44,920 nt of DNA, taken from NCBI GenBank assembly GCA_049974865.1, contig JBNGCX010000031.1:1-44920 (forward strand), in the 5' to 3' direction. Positions 27,243 through 35,480 of this stretch are shown here, piece by piece (position 1 is the stretch's first letter; each line of letters begins with the position of its first letter). A program made the position numbers and the translations under genes. Origin of the DNA: JAGSOU01 sp049974865. Its GTDB lineage: Bacteria; Pseudomonadota; Alphaproteobacteria; Rhodobacterales; Rhodobacteraceae. The notes under the pieces are model-generated. The model had not been told where the DNA came from, did not search any database, and worked only from the letters and a program-made list of their open reading frames with translations.

Positions 27243-27331
27243 TTGTCCCTCCCTCTTGTACCGGGCCCGTCCGCGACGATCCTGCCCGAGGCGACGCCCG
27301 GCGGCAATCGTCGCGGCCGCGCCCATCGGCC

Positions 27332-27361
27332 TTGACGCGGCGGGCTGCGGCCCGCTACGCA
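27332..27361 (+). promoter_or_regulatory. Possible promoter for the cobalamin riboswitch transcript
   Basis: A -35-like TTGACG (27332-27337) and a poor -10-like TACGCA (27356-27361) are 18 bases apart. A start near 27368 would coincide with the 5' edge of the riboswitch aptamer, which supports the placement more than the hexamers do. Confidence 0.3.
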
Positions 27362-27365
27362 TCGG

Positions 27366-27550
27366 GCGATGGTTCCCGCGGGCCGGCCGGCCCAAGGGAT
27401 GAAAAGGGAACACGGTGCGGCCCTGCGGCCAAACCCGTGACTGCCCCCGCAACTGTAAGCGGCGAGCGACCCCGGAGCGCTCCACTGGGCCTTAGGGCCC
27501 GGGAAGGACCGGGCAAGCGGCGACCCGCGAGTCAGGAGACCTGCCATCGC
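27366..27550 (+). promoter_or_regulatory. Cobalamin (B12) riboswitch
   Basis: A classic B12 aptamer. Conserved blocks in order: GGTTCCC (27371-27377), GATGAAAAGGGAA (27399-27411), the GGTGCGG segment, CCGTGACTGCCCCCGCAAC and TGTAAGCGG near 27435-27462, CACTGGG, GGGAAGG, and the B12 box GTCAGGAGACCTGCC (27531-27545). The outer stem is exact: GCGATGG (27366-27372) pairs with CCATCGC (27544-27550). Cobalamin binding should switch off the DUF1636-like and BtuF-like genes. A short stem CCGGGC/GCCCGG before the next Shine-Dalgarno site suggests control at translation. Confidence 0.95.
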
Positions 27551-27594
27551 AAGCAACTCGAACCCGGGCGGGGAGGCCCGGACGGAGGATTGAG

Positions 27595-27681
27595 ATGGCG
27601 CAACGCCCCTGCCTGCCCGATCGCACCGCCGGTTCCGCCGCCCCGCAGACGCGCGGAGGGCGACATGATCTGGGCCGATGA
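27595..27681 (+). CDS. Small ORF after the riboswitch (28 aa)
   Basis: ATG 27595 has a strong GGAGG six bases upstream, closer to the riboswitch than any other start. It encodes a 28-residue, low-complexity, arginine- and proline-rich peptide and its stop overlaps the beginning of the next gene (ATG 27665) in another frame. It could be a leader peptide coupling translation to the downstream gene, or chance. No family recognised. Confidence 0.3.
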   Translation: MAQRPCLPDRTAGSAAPQTRGGRHDLGR

Positions 27682-28069
27682 CACGCATGACTTTTCCTGC
27701 ACCACCTGCCGGCATTCCGGGGCCCCCTGCCCCGCAGCGGCGCGGCTGGCCGAGCGGCTGACCGCGGCGCTGCGCCTGTCGGACCCGTTCACCGCCGAGG
27801 ATTTCGAGATCACCGGCTCGGTCCGGCTGACCGGCTGCGAGCGGAGCTGCGCCGCGCTCTATGCCGCCAGCAAGGGCGCCGTGCGCATCTATTGCGACGT
27901 GGACGAAGACGCCGACACCGATGCGCTGGACCGCTTTGCCGCCGCCTTCTTCGGCCCCGACGCGGCGGGGGCCTCGCTTGCCTGCGCCGGGCTCGACCGG
28001 CTGCCCTGCGCCATGGTGCAGGCCCTTCCCCACACCGAACCGCGCGCCGCCGCCGCGGCGGGGGCCTGA
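27665..28069 (+). CDS. DUF1636-like cysteine-rich metal-binding protein
   Basis: A 134-residue protein resembling the DUF1636 thioredoxin-like ferredoxin family. Cysteines sit in FSCTTCRHSGAPC at the N-terminus and in LTGCERSCAALYAASKGAVRIYCDVD, matching the family pattern of a CxxC start and a CxxxC centre that may bind an iron-sulfur cluster or metal. ATG 27665 follows GGAGGG; the frame is open upstream but crosses the riboswitch, so longer starts are unlikely. It is the first full gene under B12 control and lies four bases before the BtuF-like gene. Such proteins recur near cobalt and cobalamin genes; the activity is not established. Confidence 0.75.
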   Translation: MIWADDTHDFSCTTCRHSGAPCPAAARLAERLTAALRLSDPFTAEDFEITGSVRLTGCERSCAALYAASKGAVRIYCDVDEDADTDALDRFAAAFFGPDAAGASLACAGLDRLPCAMVQALPHTEPRAAAAAGA

Positions 28070-28072
28070 GCC

Positions 28073-28849
28073 ATGCGCCGCTTCCCGCCCGAGCGCATCG
28101 TCTGCCTGACCGAGGAGACGGTGGAGACCCTTTACCTGCTGGGACAGGAGCACCGCATCGTCGGCGTCTCGGGCTATGCCGTGCGGCCCAAGCGGGTGCG
28201 GCGGGAAAAGCCGCGGGTCTCGGCTTTCACCTCGGCGGACATTCCCAGGATCCTGGAGTTGCGGCCGGACCTGGTGCTGTGCTTTTCCGACCTCCAGGCC
28301 GAGATCGCCGCCGCGCTGATGCGCGAGGGCGTGACGGTCATCGGCTTCAACCAGCGCGACGTGGCGGGCATCCTGTCCATGATCCGCAGCCTGGGCGCGC
28401 TGACCGGATGCGCCGAACAGGCCGAGGCGCTGGCGCGCGGATACGAGGCGCGGCTGGCGGACCTGGCCGGGGCGCGGCGGGGCCGTTCCCGCCCGCGGGT
28501 TTATTTCGAGGAATGGGACCAGCCGATGATCTCGGGCATCGGCTGGGTGTCGGAGCTGATCGAGATCGCCGGGGGCGAGGACGTGTTCGCGGACCTGGCC
28601 CGCGAGACATCGGCGCGCGACCGGATCGTCAGCCCGGAACAGGTGATCGCGGCGGCGCCCGACGTGATTCTCGCCTCCTGGTGCGGCAAGAAGGTCCGCC
28701 CCGAGCGCATCGCCGAACGGCCGGGGTGGCAGGCCATCCCCGCCGTGGCGCAGGGCCGGATCACCGAGATCAAGTCGCCCCTGATCCTGCAGCCCGGCCC
28801 CGCCGCCCTGACCGAGGGGCTGGACGCGATCGCGGCCGCCCTGGCCTGA
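28073..28849 (+). CDS. Cobalamin-binding protein, BtuF-like, without signal peptide
   Basis: A 258-residue class III (helical-backbone) binding protein: FPPERIVCLTEETVETLYLLGQEHRIVGVSGYA, then IPRILELRPDLVLCFSDL, VYFEEWDQPMISGIGWVSELIEIAGGEDVF and PDVILASWCGKK. These match BtuF-type corrinoid-binding proteins. It begins directly with the fold, with no Sec or Tat signal and no lipobox, so it should stay in the cytoplasm unless the start is misplaced; no upstream in-frame signal sequence exists because the previous stop is four bases away. Under the B12 riboswitch it is expected to bind or pass on a corrinoid. Confidence 0.85.
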   Translation: MRRFPPERIVCLTEETVETLYLLGQEHRIVGVSGYAVRPKRVRREKPRVSAFTSADIPRILELRPDLVLCFSDLQAEIAAALMREGVTVIGFNQRDVAGILSMIRSLGALTGCAEQAEALARGYEARLADLAGARRGRSRPRVYFEEWDQPMISGIGWVSELIEIAGGEDVFADLARETSARDRIVSPEQVIAAAPDVILASWCGKKVRPERIAERPGWQAIPAVAQGRITEIKSPLILQPGPAALTEGLDAIAAALA

Positions 28850-28885
28850 GCCGGGCGGCCGCGTTTGTTTCATATCTTGAGGGGC

Positions 28886-29578
28886 TTACTCGCCCAGCCC
28901 CGCATAATAGGCCGCCAGTTCCCTGATCTCTGCCTCGGTCAGTTGCTGCGCGAAGAAACGCATGCCCTTGGCGGTGTCATTGGCCCGCGCGCCCGAGCGG
29001 TATTGCAGCAGCGTGTGCTCCAGGTACTCCGCCTCAAGCCCGGCCAGCGCCGGGGTCTCGGGCCGCACGCCGGCCGCGCCATCCGCCCCGTGACACGAGG
29101 CGCAGGGGGTCAGCAGGCGCTGCGGGTCGCCCTTGGTGATCAGCGCCAGTGTCGCTTCCGACAGCTTGGCCTTGGGGCCCGAAGGGGCGGGACGGGGCTG
29201 GCTGGCGTAATAGGCCGCCAGGTCGGCCAGTTCCTGATCCGTCAGCTTCTGGACCGAGGCCACCATCAGGGCCGAGCGCCCGTCGCCCTCGGACCGGCGA
29301 TGCGCGCGGTAATCCTGCAGCACCTTGTAGGTGTAGCTTTCCACCTGCCCGGCGACGCTGGGATAGTTGCGGCTCTGCGCCGCGCCCGACGGCCCGTGGC
29401 AGGAGGAACACCAGTATTCCTGGTGCAGCGCGGCGCCGTTCTCGGCGTCGCCCCGGGGCATCTCGGCGAACAGGCGGGCCAGCTCGCCCGTGCCCAGCGC
29501 CGGTTCGGGCGCGGTTTCACCGGCCGAGGCCGCGCCCGCGGTCAGCCCGAGGGCCAGTGCGATGACAATGGGTTTCAT
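28886..29578 (-). CDS. Diheme cytochrome c (c4-like)
   Basis: A 230-residue periplasmic cytochrome with a Sec signal (MKPIVIALALGLTAGAASAG). Two class-I heme domains carry CSSCH (57-61) and CASCH (159-163), with methionines in SALMVASVQ and KGMRFFAQQ as likely sixth ligands. The two-domain layout resembles cytochrome c4 and the diheme subunit of some flavocytochrome c sulfide dehydrogenases. It lies 11 bases after the flavoprotein gene and ends the operon, so it is the probable electron acceptor or partner of that enzyme. Confidence 0.88.
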   Translation of the reverse strand: MKPIVIALALGLTAGAASAGETAPEPALGTGELARLFAEMPRGDAENGAALHQEYWCSSCHGPSGAAQSRNYPSVAGQVESYTYKVLQDYRAHRRSEGDGRSALMVASVQKLTDQELADLAAYYASQPRPAPSGPKAKLSEATLALITKGDPQRLLTPCASCHGADGAAGVRPETPALAGLEAEYLEHTLLQYRSGARANDTAKGMRFFAQQLTEAEIRELAAYYAGLGE

Positions 29579-29589
29579 CTGCGCTCTCC

Positions 29590-30879
29590 TCAACTGAACA
29601 CATCCGCGGCGAAGGTGCGGTGCCAGTTCTTCTGATAGACGGCCTCCAGCACCGGGCGGTTGGGCTTGTCGTCGATGGCCGACACGCCGCCGGCGGTGGA
29701 GACGATCTTGCCCTCCTCGTTGACCGCGTAGATCGCGGCGATGGAAACGCCGTAATCCTCGGCCACGAGGCTGTAGCAGGCGTTGGCGAAGCTCGGGACC
29801 GGCAGCGGCTGGCCCTGCAACTCGGACCGGATGACATGGGCCAGCATCTTGGCCTGGCTGTTGGCCGCATAGCCGGATTTCGGCATGGCCCCCGCGATGC
29901 AGCTGTCGCCGATCACGTGGACATCGGGCGCCAGGGTCGAGGCGAAGGTGGCCTGATCCACCGGGCACCAGTTGGTCTCATTGGTCAAACCCAGCGTCTT
30001 GGCCAGCCGACCCGCCTGCATCGGCGGGATCACATTGACCAGATCGCCCTTGAAGGTGCCCGCGGCGGTTTCCACCGACATGGTCGCGGGATCGACCGAG
30101 ATCACGGCGCCGCCCTGTTCCTCGGGCACCCATTCCAGCAGGGCGTTCTCGGTGCCGTAGCCGTAGAGGCGCTCCCACCCCTTGGTGAAGGGGCCCTGCT
30201 TGGTGAACTTGTTCTTGGGGTCGAGGATGATGACCTTGGCCGTGGGGTTATGATGGCGGAAATGGTCGGCCATCATCGAGGCGCGCTCATAGGGCCCCGG
30301 CGGGCAGCGGAAGGGGTTCGGGGGCGCGACGATCACCACCGTGCCGCCCGGACGCAGGTCCAGGAACTGCTGGCGCAGGTTCATGGTCTGCGGCCCCGCC
30401 TTCCAGCCATGCGGCATCACGGTTTCGGCGGCCTGGTGGGAATGCCCCTCGACCTGGTCGATCATCAAGTCGACGCCGGGCGAGACGATCAGCCGGTCAT
30501 AGGGCACGTCCGAGCCGTCGGCGGTGCGCACCAGATGCGCGTCGAAATCGACGCCCACCACCTCGTCATAGATGGTCTTCACGCCGTAATTGTTGTGGTG
30601 GCTCGACAGGTCGAAGGTGATGGTGTCGAGGTCCAGAACGCCAGTGATCACATCGTTGGAGCGCGGGCAGGTATAGTAGGTGCGGTCGCGCTCGATGACG
30701 GTGACCTCGGCCTGCGGGTTGACCATGCGGATATACTTGGCCGCCGTGGCCCCGCCGATGCCGCCGCCCAGGATTACCACCCGGTGCGCCGCGCCCTGTG
30801 CCCAGAGCATGGGCGCCGAGAGGCCGGCCGAGCCTGCCAGCGCGCCGGCGATGAGGTTGCGTCGGGAAATCCTGGTCAT
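29590..30879 (-). CDS. Flavocytochrome c sulfide dehydrogenase flavoprotein subunit (FccB/SoxF-like)
   Basis: A 429-residue periplasmic FAD protein. The twin-arginine signal is MTRISRRNLIAGALAGSAGL. The FAD-binding loop is VVILGGGIGGATAAKYI. The redox cysteines of FCSD are present in FRCPPGPYERASM and NWCPVDQATF, and DVHVIGDSCIAGAMPKSGYAANSQAK is the family FAD segment. It should oxidise sulfide to sulfur compounds and reduce the cytochromes encoded on either side. Its ATG overlaps the upstream cytochrome stop (ATGA). Confidence 0.93.
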   Translation of the reverse strand: MTRISRRNLIAGALAGSAGLSAPMLWAQGAAHRVVILGGGIGGATAAKYIRMVNPQAEVTVIERDRTYYTCPRSNDVITGVLDLDTITFDLSSHHNNYGVKTIYDEVVGVDFDAHLVRTADGSDVPYDRLIVSPGVDLMIDQVEGHSHQAAETVMPHGWKAGPQTMNLRQQFLDLRPGGTVVIVAPPNPFRCPPGPYERASMMADHFRHHNPTAKVIILDPKNKFTKQGPFTKGWERLYGYGTENALLEWVPEEQGGAVISVDPATMSVETAAGTFKGDLVNVIPPMQAGRLAKTLGLTNETNWCPVDQATFASTLAPDVHVIGDSCIAGAMPKSGYAANSQAKMLAHVIRSELQGQPLPVPSFANACYSLVAEDYGVSIAAIYAVNEEGKIVSTAGGVSAIDDKPNRPVLEAVYQKNWHRTFAADVFS

Positions 30880-31208
30880 TCGCTTTCCTCCGGCGGATAG
30901 GGGATGGGCTCCTGCGCGGCGAAATACTCGGCGATTGCGCGGTAGTCCTCTTCGGTGAAGGCGGGCGCCAGGCGGCTCATGATCGTGCCGGGTCGGGTGT
31001 CGTCGCGGAAAGCGATCATCGCGTTCACCAGCTTGTCGGGGTCCATCCCGGCCAAGGGCGGCATGGAGTCGTTGAAGGCGCGGCCATAGGTGCCGTGGCA
31101 GGTGCCGCAATTCATGGCGATCAGCTCGCCGGTGGGGCGGCGCTCTTCGGCCAGGGCCGGGGCCGCCAGCGCGGCCAGCGCCGCGCCAAGGGTCAGGAAT
31201 CGTGTCAT
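30876..31208 (-). CDS. Small monoheme cytochrome c (SoxE/FccA-like)
   Basis: A 110-residue cytochrome with a Sec signal (MTRFLTLGAALAALAAPALA) and one CGTCH motif (34-38); Met77 in GTIMSRLAP is a likely axial ligand. The next gene is the FCSD flavoprotein, so this is the probable heme subunit of that enzyme. I start at ATG 31208 behind AAAGG; a start at 31223, overlapping the previous stop, would add five residues. Confidence 0.85.
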   Translation of the reverse strand: MTRFLTLGAALAALAAPALAEERRPTGELIAMNCGTCHGTYGRAFNDSMPPLAGMDPDKLVNAMIAFRDDTRPGTIMSRLAPAFTEEDYRAIAEYFAAQEPIPYPPEESE

Positions 31209-31219
31209 TTTCAGACCTT

Positions 31220-32440
31220 TCATTGCGCCCAGACGGTGAAGCCGAAGGCGAAGAACTGGATCACCCACAGCCCGATCGACCAGATCGCCGCCGTGCCCAG
31301 CCGCGACAGGACAGGCCCGGGGGTGTAGACGCCCTGCGTCCGGCCGGCATTCCACAGAACGCCCAGCAGGAAGCTCAGGACCAGACCGCCGACGATGGCG
31401 AAGGTGCCGAAGAACAGCGCGGTGGAATAGACGTCGAGATTCACCTTGTAGGTGGCGATGTCATAGCCGTGCTGGCCCTTGAGGATGGCAAAGCGCAGCG
31501 CCTCGCGCCCGATGGCGGTCAGCAGCGACGCGACCACGAAGGCCACCGGGGCCATCAGCGCCCAGGTGTTGTCGCGCGCCCGGTCGACCGAGGCGAACAG
31601 CCCCGCGGCCAGCAGGCCCAGCGCCGCGATCCAGACGAAGGGCGAGCCGGCGAAACCGGCGGCCTTTTCCGGCAGGCTCAGCATCCAGCCCGCGCCCAGC
31701 ACCAGCGCCAGCGCGGTGCCGATACCGGCCAGCCTGCGGCCCAGCCCGCCCAGGAAATCGAGGTAGTCGCCCCCGACATCGCCGCGGGTGGCGAAATAGC
31801 TGCGGAAGGCCACCAGCCAGGCCCCGGCCACCGGCACCGCCATGGCGATGAAGAAGCCGAAGCGGAACGGCGAGAAGGCCTTGTAGTTGGCCCCCGACGG
31901 GTCGATCTGACCGCCCGGCGCGTACCAGGCCTTCCATTCCTCGGGAAACAGCATCTCGCGGCTCAGCACATGCATGACCGAGCCCACGGCCAGCATCAGC
32001 AGGATCGAGGCCACTATAGACCAGGCGCTCTTGCGCGGGGCGGCCGGGTCGGCGTGATAGTTGCGGAAATAGTAGAAATACATCGCCAGGTAGGCCGCGA
32101 TCAGCACCACGATGAAACCGATGACATAGCGCGCCGACAGCACGTTGGCGGTGTACCAGAACGGGTCATAGATGACCTGGACGAACAGCAGCGGCGCCAC
32201 GCCCAGCACGATCGCCACCGAGACCGAGATCTTGGCCACGTTCAGCATCGACAGCCCCAGCCGCCGCATATGCGGGTTGGTGGACATCGCGCCCCAGATG
32301 GTCAGCCCCGAGGCCCCCAGCATCAGTTGCACGGCGAAGATGTGCAGGGCGAAGGTCAGCACCCCCAGCGCCAGGAACACCTGCGGGTAGAAGGGCAGCC
32401 CCGCCGGATCGCGGAGCCCTTCGAGAATTGCGCCTTCCAT
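31220..32440 (-). CDS. Multi-span membrane protein paired with a bd-like cytochrome
   Basis: A 406-residue membrane protein with about nine or ten hydrophobic helices and no heme c motif. The opening LALGVLTFALHIFAVQLMLGASGL places a histidine in helix one, much like the partner gene upstream (TVHVLFSHTAVGAALFF), so the two may be distant paralogues or a two-subunit core. A further histidine lies in VGSVMHVLSREML. It starts three bases after the stop of the partner gene. I do not recognise a named family with certainty; a quinone- or heme-b-binding role in sulfide electron flow is inference. Confidence 0.7.
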   Translation of the reverse strand: MEGAILEGLRDPAGLPFYPQVFLALGVLTFALHIFAVQLMLGASGLTIWGAMSTNPHMRRLGLSMLNVAKISVSVAIVLGVAPLLFVQVIYDPFWYTANVLSARYVIGFIVVLIAAYLAMYFYYFRNYHADPAAPRKSAWSIVASILLMLAVGSVMHVLSREMLFPEEWKAWYAPGGQIDPSGANYKAFSPFRFGFFIAMAVPVAGAWLVAFRSYFATRGDVGGDYLDFLGGLGRRLAGIGTALALVLGAGWMLSLPEKAAGFAGSPFVWIAALGLLAAGLFASVDRARDNTWALMAPVAFVVASLLTAIGREALRFAILKGQHGYDIATYKVNLDVYSTALFFGTFAIVGGLVLSFLLGVLWNAGRTQGVYTPGPVLSRLGTAAIWSIGLWVIQFFAFGFTVWAQ

Positions 32441-32443
32441 GGC

Positions 32444-33853
32444 TCAGTCCCCCTCTTTCTGTGCGATTTTCCGGCCCTCGGCGCGCTTTTCAGCGGCGTA
32501 TCTGGCCGGCACGGTTTCATCCTCGAGCGAGGCCAGGAACACCGCCAGCGCCTCCCACTCGATGTCCTTCAGCGGGATCGCGGGCATGTACATGGTCGCG
32601 CCCGTGGCCATCGCCGCCTTGGAATAGTCGCGGATCGCGGCCACGTCGGTCACGTCGCCGTAATAGTCGCGGATCGGGCGCATGCCAGTGTCGCTGAGGC
32701 TGTGGCAGTTGGCGCACATCGACAGCGCGATCGCCTCGCCCACCTGGGCGGCGTTCTCGGGCGTCACCTCGCGCAGCCCGTCGGGCAGGAAGGCGTGGGT
32801 CGCCAGCAGGCCGTGTGCCTCAAGCTTCGGCAGCTCGGAGTCGATCCCCATGCCCGGCACGTCCCGCGCGATCACCTGGTTGGAATAGACATACTGTCCC
32901 GCGACGTAGGGTTTACGCAGCGACTCGCGCGCGGTTTCCTCGGGCCAGAGGCCGAAGACCAGCAGCACCACGGTCATGGAACCGGCGAGACCCGGCACCA
33001 GCACCCGCGGCCGGATGAGCGTCAGCAGGAAGTAGCCCGCCGTCAGGCCCAGCGTGATCAGCATCGAGGGGCCGAAGCGTTCGGGCAGGCGCGTCTGCAC
33101 CATGGTCTCGGCATAGGGCGGCAGCGTGGCCATGTACCAGTTTAGCAGGGCAAAGCCGGCGGCGGCCGAGACGAGGCCGAGGAGCGCCAGCTTGCGCGCC
33201 ATCTCGCGTTTCAGCGCGTCGGTTTTCATGCCCGAGACCACGATCCCGCCCACCACGGCGGTCATGGTGAACATGAAGGCCATCCGCATGGCGAGCTGCG
33301 CGAACTGGTTGGCGCCGTAATAACCGTAGAGGTAGCCGCCCTTTTCCACGTAGGCGTCCGTCCCCGGCCACATCATGAAGGACAGGATGCCCACGATGAT
33401 CAGCATGGTGGTCAGCGAGGCGCCGCCGAAGATCCACGAGATCTTCATGTAGGTCCGGCCGTCCACCTTGCCGACGAGGTAGACCATCGAATAGACGCCC
33501 ACGACCTCGATCACGAAGAAGACCCACTCGGCCGACCAGCCCCAGACGAAATTGTGGATCAGGGCCGAGATGCCCCGCGGGCTGGCCACGGTGGTCGAAT
33601 ACCAGATCCCCGGCCCGGTGATCGAGCCCAGCACGTAGGAGAATACCAGCAGGAACAGCCCGTAGCGCTTGATATAGTCCAGCAGCTCGGGCCGGTCGTT
33701 GCGGTAGGCGACGGTCGCCAGGTAGCTGAAGAACAGCGCCGCCCCGACGGCGGTATGCGAGAACAGCACGTGGACGGTGGCGATGATGCCGACCACCCAT
33801 CCGCTGCCCAGTCCGGCCTCGTACCAGGTCGGGAACAATCCGAGGAAGTCCAT
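32444..33853 (-). CDS. Cytochrome bd subunit I-like membrane protein with C-terminal cytochrome c domain
   Basis: A 469-residue protein. About eight membrane helices span residues 15-305; His28 and His33 in VHVLFSHTAVGAAL, His100 and the acidic pair Glu109/Glu116 in WSAEWVFFVIEVVG recall the heme-binding first half of CydA. After residue 305 a periplasmic domain contains CANCH (380-384) and MYMPAIPLKDIEWEALAVFLASLE, a normal class-I cytochrome c ending. A canonical CydA has no such heme c domain. ATG 33853 follows AAGGAG. It heads the FCSD operon, so it may connect the periplasmic cytochromes with membrane quinones or oxygen. Confidence 0.78.
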   Translation of the reverse strand: MDFLGLFPTWYEAGLGSGWVVGIIATVHVLFSHTAVGAALFFSYLATVAYRNDRPELLDYIKRYGLFLLVFSYVLGSITGPGIWYSTTVASPRGISALIHNFVWGWSAEWVFFVIEVVGVYSMVYLVGKVDGRTYMKISWIFGGASLTTMLIIVGILSFMMWPGTDAYVEKGGYLYGYYGANQFAQLAMRMAFMFTMTAVVGGIVVSGMKTDALKREMARKLALLGLVSAAAGFALLNWYMATLPPYAETMVQTRLPERFGPSMLITLGLTAGYFLLTLIRPRVLVPGLAGSMTVVLLVFGLWPEETARESLRKPYVAGQYVYSNQVIARDVPGMGIDSELPKLEAHGLLATHAFLPDGLREVTPENAAQVGEAIALSMCANCHSLSDTGMRPIRDYYGDVTDVAAIRDYSKAAMATGATMYMPAIPLKDIEWEALAVFLASLEDETVPARYAAEKRAEGRKIAQKEGD

Positions 33854-33938
33854 TTTCTCTCCTTCGCAGAAAACTCTGCCCTGTTGTCCGCGCGCGCTCC
33901 GGCGCACGTTCCGTGCACGGCCTAAAAAAGGTGCGTCG

Positions 33939-33998
33939 GAAATACATATTTCGTGATTTGGCGCAAGTTTCTGGAACGGTTCCAATTGAGAGAATTGG
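33939..33998. promoter_or_regulatory. Clustered inverted repeats upstream of the FCSD operon
   Basis: Three exact inverted repeats lie within 60 bases, 86-145 bases before the first gene: GAAATA-2-TATTTC (33939-33952), TGGAAC-1-GTTCCA (33972-33984) and CCAATT-5-AATTGG (33982-33998, sharing three bases with the second). They look like operator sites in a regulated promoter. The rest of the gap, 34000-34155, has no gene or clear signal. Confidence 0.45.
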
Positions 33999-34155
33999 CG
34001 GACCGAGACCTAATGTCGCGACTTTGCAGGGAAAAACCGCGCCTTTCTGCGACGCCCTGCCACAGGCAGCGCGCCTTCGGGTGCAGGAATGGCGGGACGG
34101 AATGGAGGCGCCGGAGGCAGGTGATTCCAGCCCGCGCGGGTCACCGGGATGACCG

Positions 34156-34189
34156 AAAAAAGTCGCGGCGGCCGGGTGGCCGCCACGAC
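34156..34189 (-). terminator. Factor-independent terminator of the TRAP-GS-ALDH-ADH operon
   Basis: On the minus strand a 12-bp stem with one mismatch (arms at 34189-34178 and 34173-34162) and a 4-base loop is followed by six T residues (34161-34156). It lies 53 bases after the alcohol dehydrogenase stop and faces the correct way. A smaller perfect stem (CCCCGCG near 34217 with CGCGGGG) lies between it and the stop. Confidence 0.75.
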
Positions 34190-34241
34190 AAAAAGGCTTG
34201 TGCAGGGTGCGCCCCCGCCCCGCGAAATCGCGCGGGGCGGA

Positions 34242-35387
34242 TCAGAGCGCGGCCCGGAACAGCCCGGCGAGGTTCTCCTCGGTCAGCTCCACCGGGTTGC
34301 CGCCGCAGGACGGGTCGGTGATCGCGCCCTTGACCAGGTCGGGGACGCTCTCTGGCGTCACGCCCAGATCGGACAGGTGGCGCGGGATGCCGAGGCTGTC
34401 GTTGAACTTCTGCACGAAGGCGCGGAAGCCGTCGAAGCCGCCCGCGATGCTCAGATAGGCCGCCGCCATGTCGAAGCGGTCGGCGATGGCGGGGGCGTTG
34501 AACTCCAGCACGGCGGGCATGCAGACCGCGTTGGTGGTGCCGTGATGGGTGTTGAAATGCGCGCCGATGGGGTGGCTCATGGCGTGGATCGCGCCCAGCC
34601 CCTTCTGGAAGGCGGTGGCGCCCATCGCGGCCGCGCTCATCATGTTGGCGCGGGCCTCGATATCGGTTCCGTCGGCATAGGCGCGCGGCAGGTACTCCTT
34701 GACCAGGCGCATGCCTTCCAGCGCGATGCCCTGGCTCATCGGGTGGTAATGCGGGCTGGAGAACGCCTCGACGCAATGGGCGAAGGCGTCGAGACCCGTG
34801 CCTGCCGTGATGAATTTGGGCATGCCTACCGTCAGCTCGGGGTCGCAGATCACCACGCTGGGCAGCACCTTGGGGTGGAAGATGATCTTTTTGGCATGGG
34901 TCTCGGAATTGGTGATGACGCTGGCGCGCCCCACCTCGGAGCCGGTGCCGGCGGTGGTGGGCACGGCGATGATCGGCGCGATGGCATCGGCATCGGCACG
35001 GGTCCACCAGTCGCCGATATCCTCGAAATCCCATACCGGGCGGGTCTGCCCGGCCATGAAGGCCACCATCTTGCCCAGGTCCAGCCCCGAGCCGCCGCCG
35101 AAGGCGATCACGCCGTCATGGCCGCCGGCCTTGAAGGCCGCCACCCCGGCGTCGAGGTTCTTCTCGTTCGGGTTCGGGTCGACCTCGGCGAAGAGGCCAC
35201 GGCCGAGGCCCGCGGCCTCGAGGATGTCCAGCGTCGCCGCGGTGATGGGCAGATGCGCCAGCCCGCGGTCGGTGACCAGCAGCGGGCGCTTGATCCCTGC
35301 CGCGGCGCAGGCCGCAGGCAGTTCCTTGATGCGACCGGCGCCGAACTTGATGTTGGTCGGGTAGGTCCAGTTTCCGGTGAGAGACAT
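34242..35387 (-). CDS. Iron-containing (group III) alcohol dehydrogenase
   Basis: A 381-residue Fe-ADH. Nucleotide-binding GVIAFGGGSGLDLGKMVAFMA, PTTAGTGSEVGRASVI, and the metal ligands in GTGLDAFAHCVEAFSS and GAIHAMSHPIGAHFNTHHGTTNAV are all present. It oxidises or reduces a primary alcohol/aldehyde with NAD. ATG 35387 follows AAAGG. As the last gene after an aldehyde dehydrogenase and a glutamine-synthetase-like ligase, it may oxidise the hydroxyl of a gamma-glutamylated amino alcohol; that is inference. Confidence 0.92.
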   Translation of the reverse strand: MSLTGNWTYPTNIKFGAGRIKELPAACAAAGIKRPLLVTDRGLAHLPITAATLDILEAAGLGRGLFAEVDPNPNEKNLDAGVAAFKAGGHDGVIAFGGGSGLDLGKMVAFMAGQTRPVWDFEDIGDWWTRADADAIAPIIAVPTTAGTGSEVGRASVITNSETHAKKIIFHPKVLPSVVICDPELTVGMPKFITAGTGLDAFAHCVEAFSSPHYHPMSQGIALEGMRLVKEYLPRAYADGTDIEARANMMSAAAMGATAFQKGLGAIHAMSHPIGAHFNTHHGTTNAVCMPAVLEFNAPAIADRFDMAAAYLSIAGGFDGFRAFVQKFNDSLGIPRHLSDLGVTPESVPDLVKGAITDPSCGGNPVELTEENLAGLFRAAL

Positions 35388-35480
35388 GGTTTCGCCTTTC
35401 ATGAATGGCCGGGTCGGCCAGCAACTCGATTTGCCCCCTGACCGAACCAGAGGGCCGCGTCCGCCCTTGCCGGGCGCAAT

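Noticed and set aside
32444..33853. Calling the membrane cytochrome CydA of a standard bd oxidase
   Set aside because: The second half of CydA and its Q-loop are not recognised, a cytochrome c domain is fused at the C-terminus, and no standard CydB or CydX follows.
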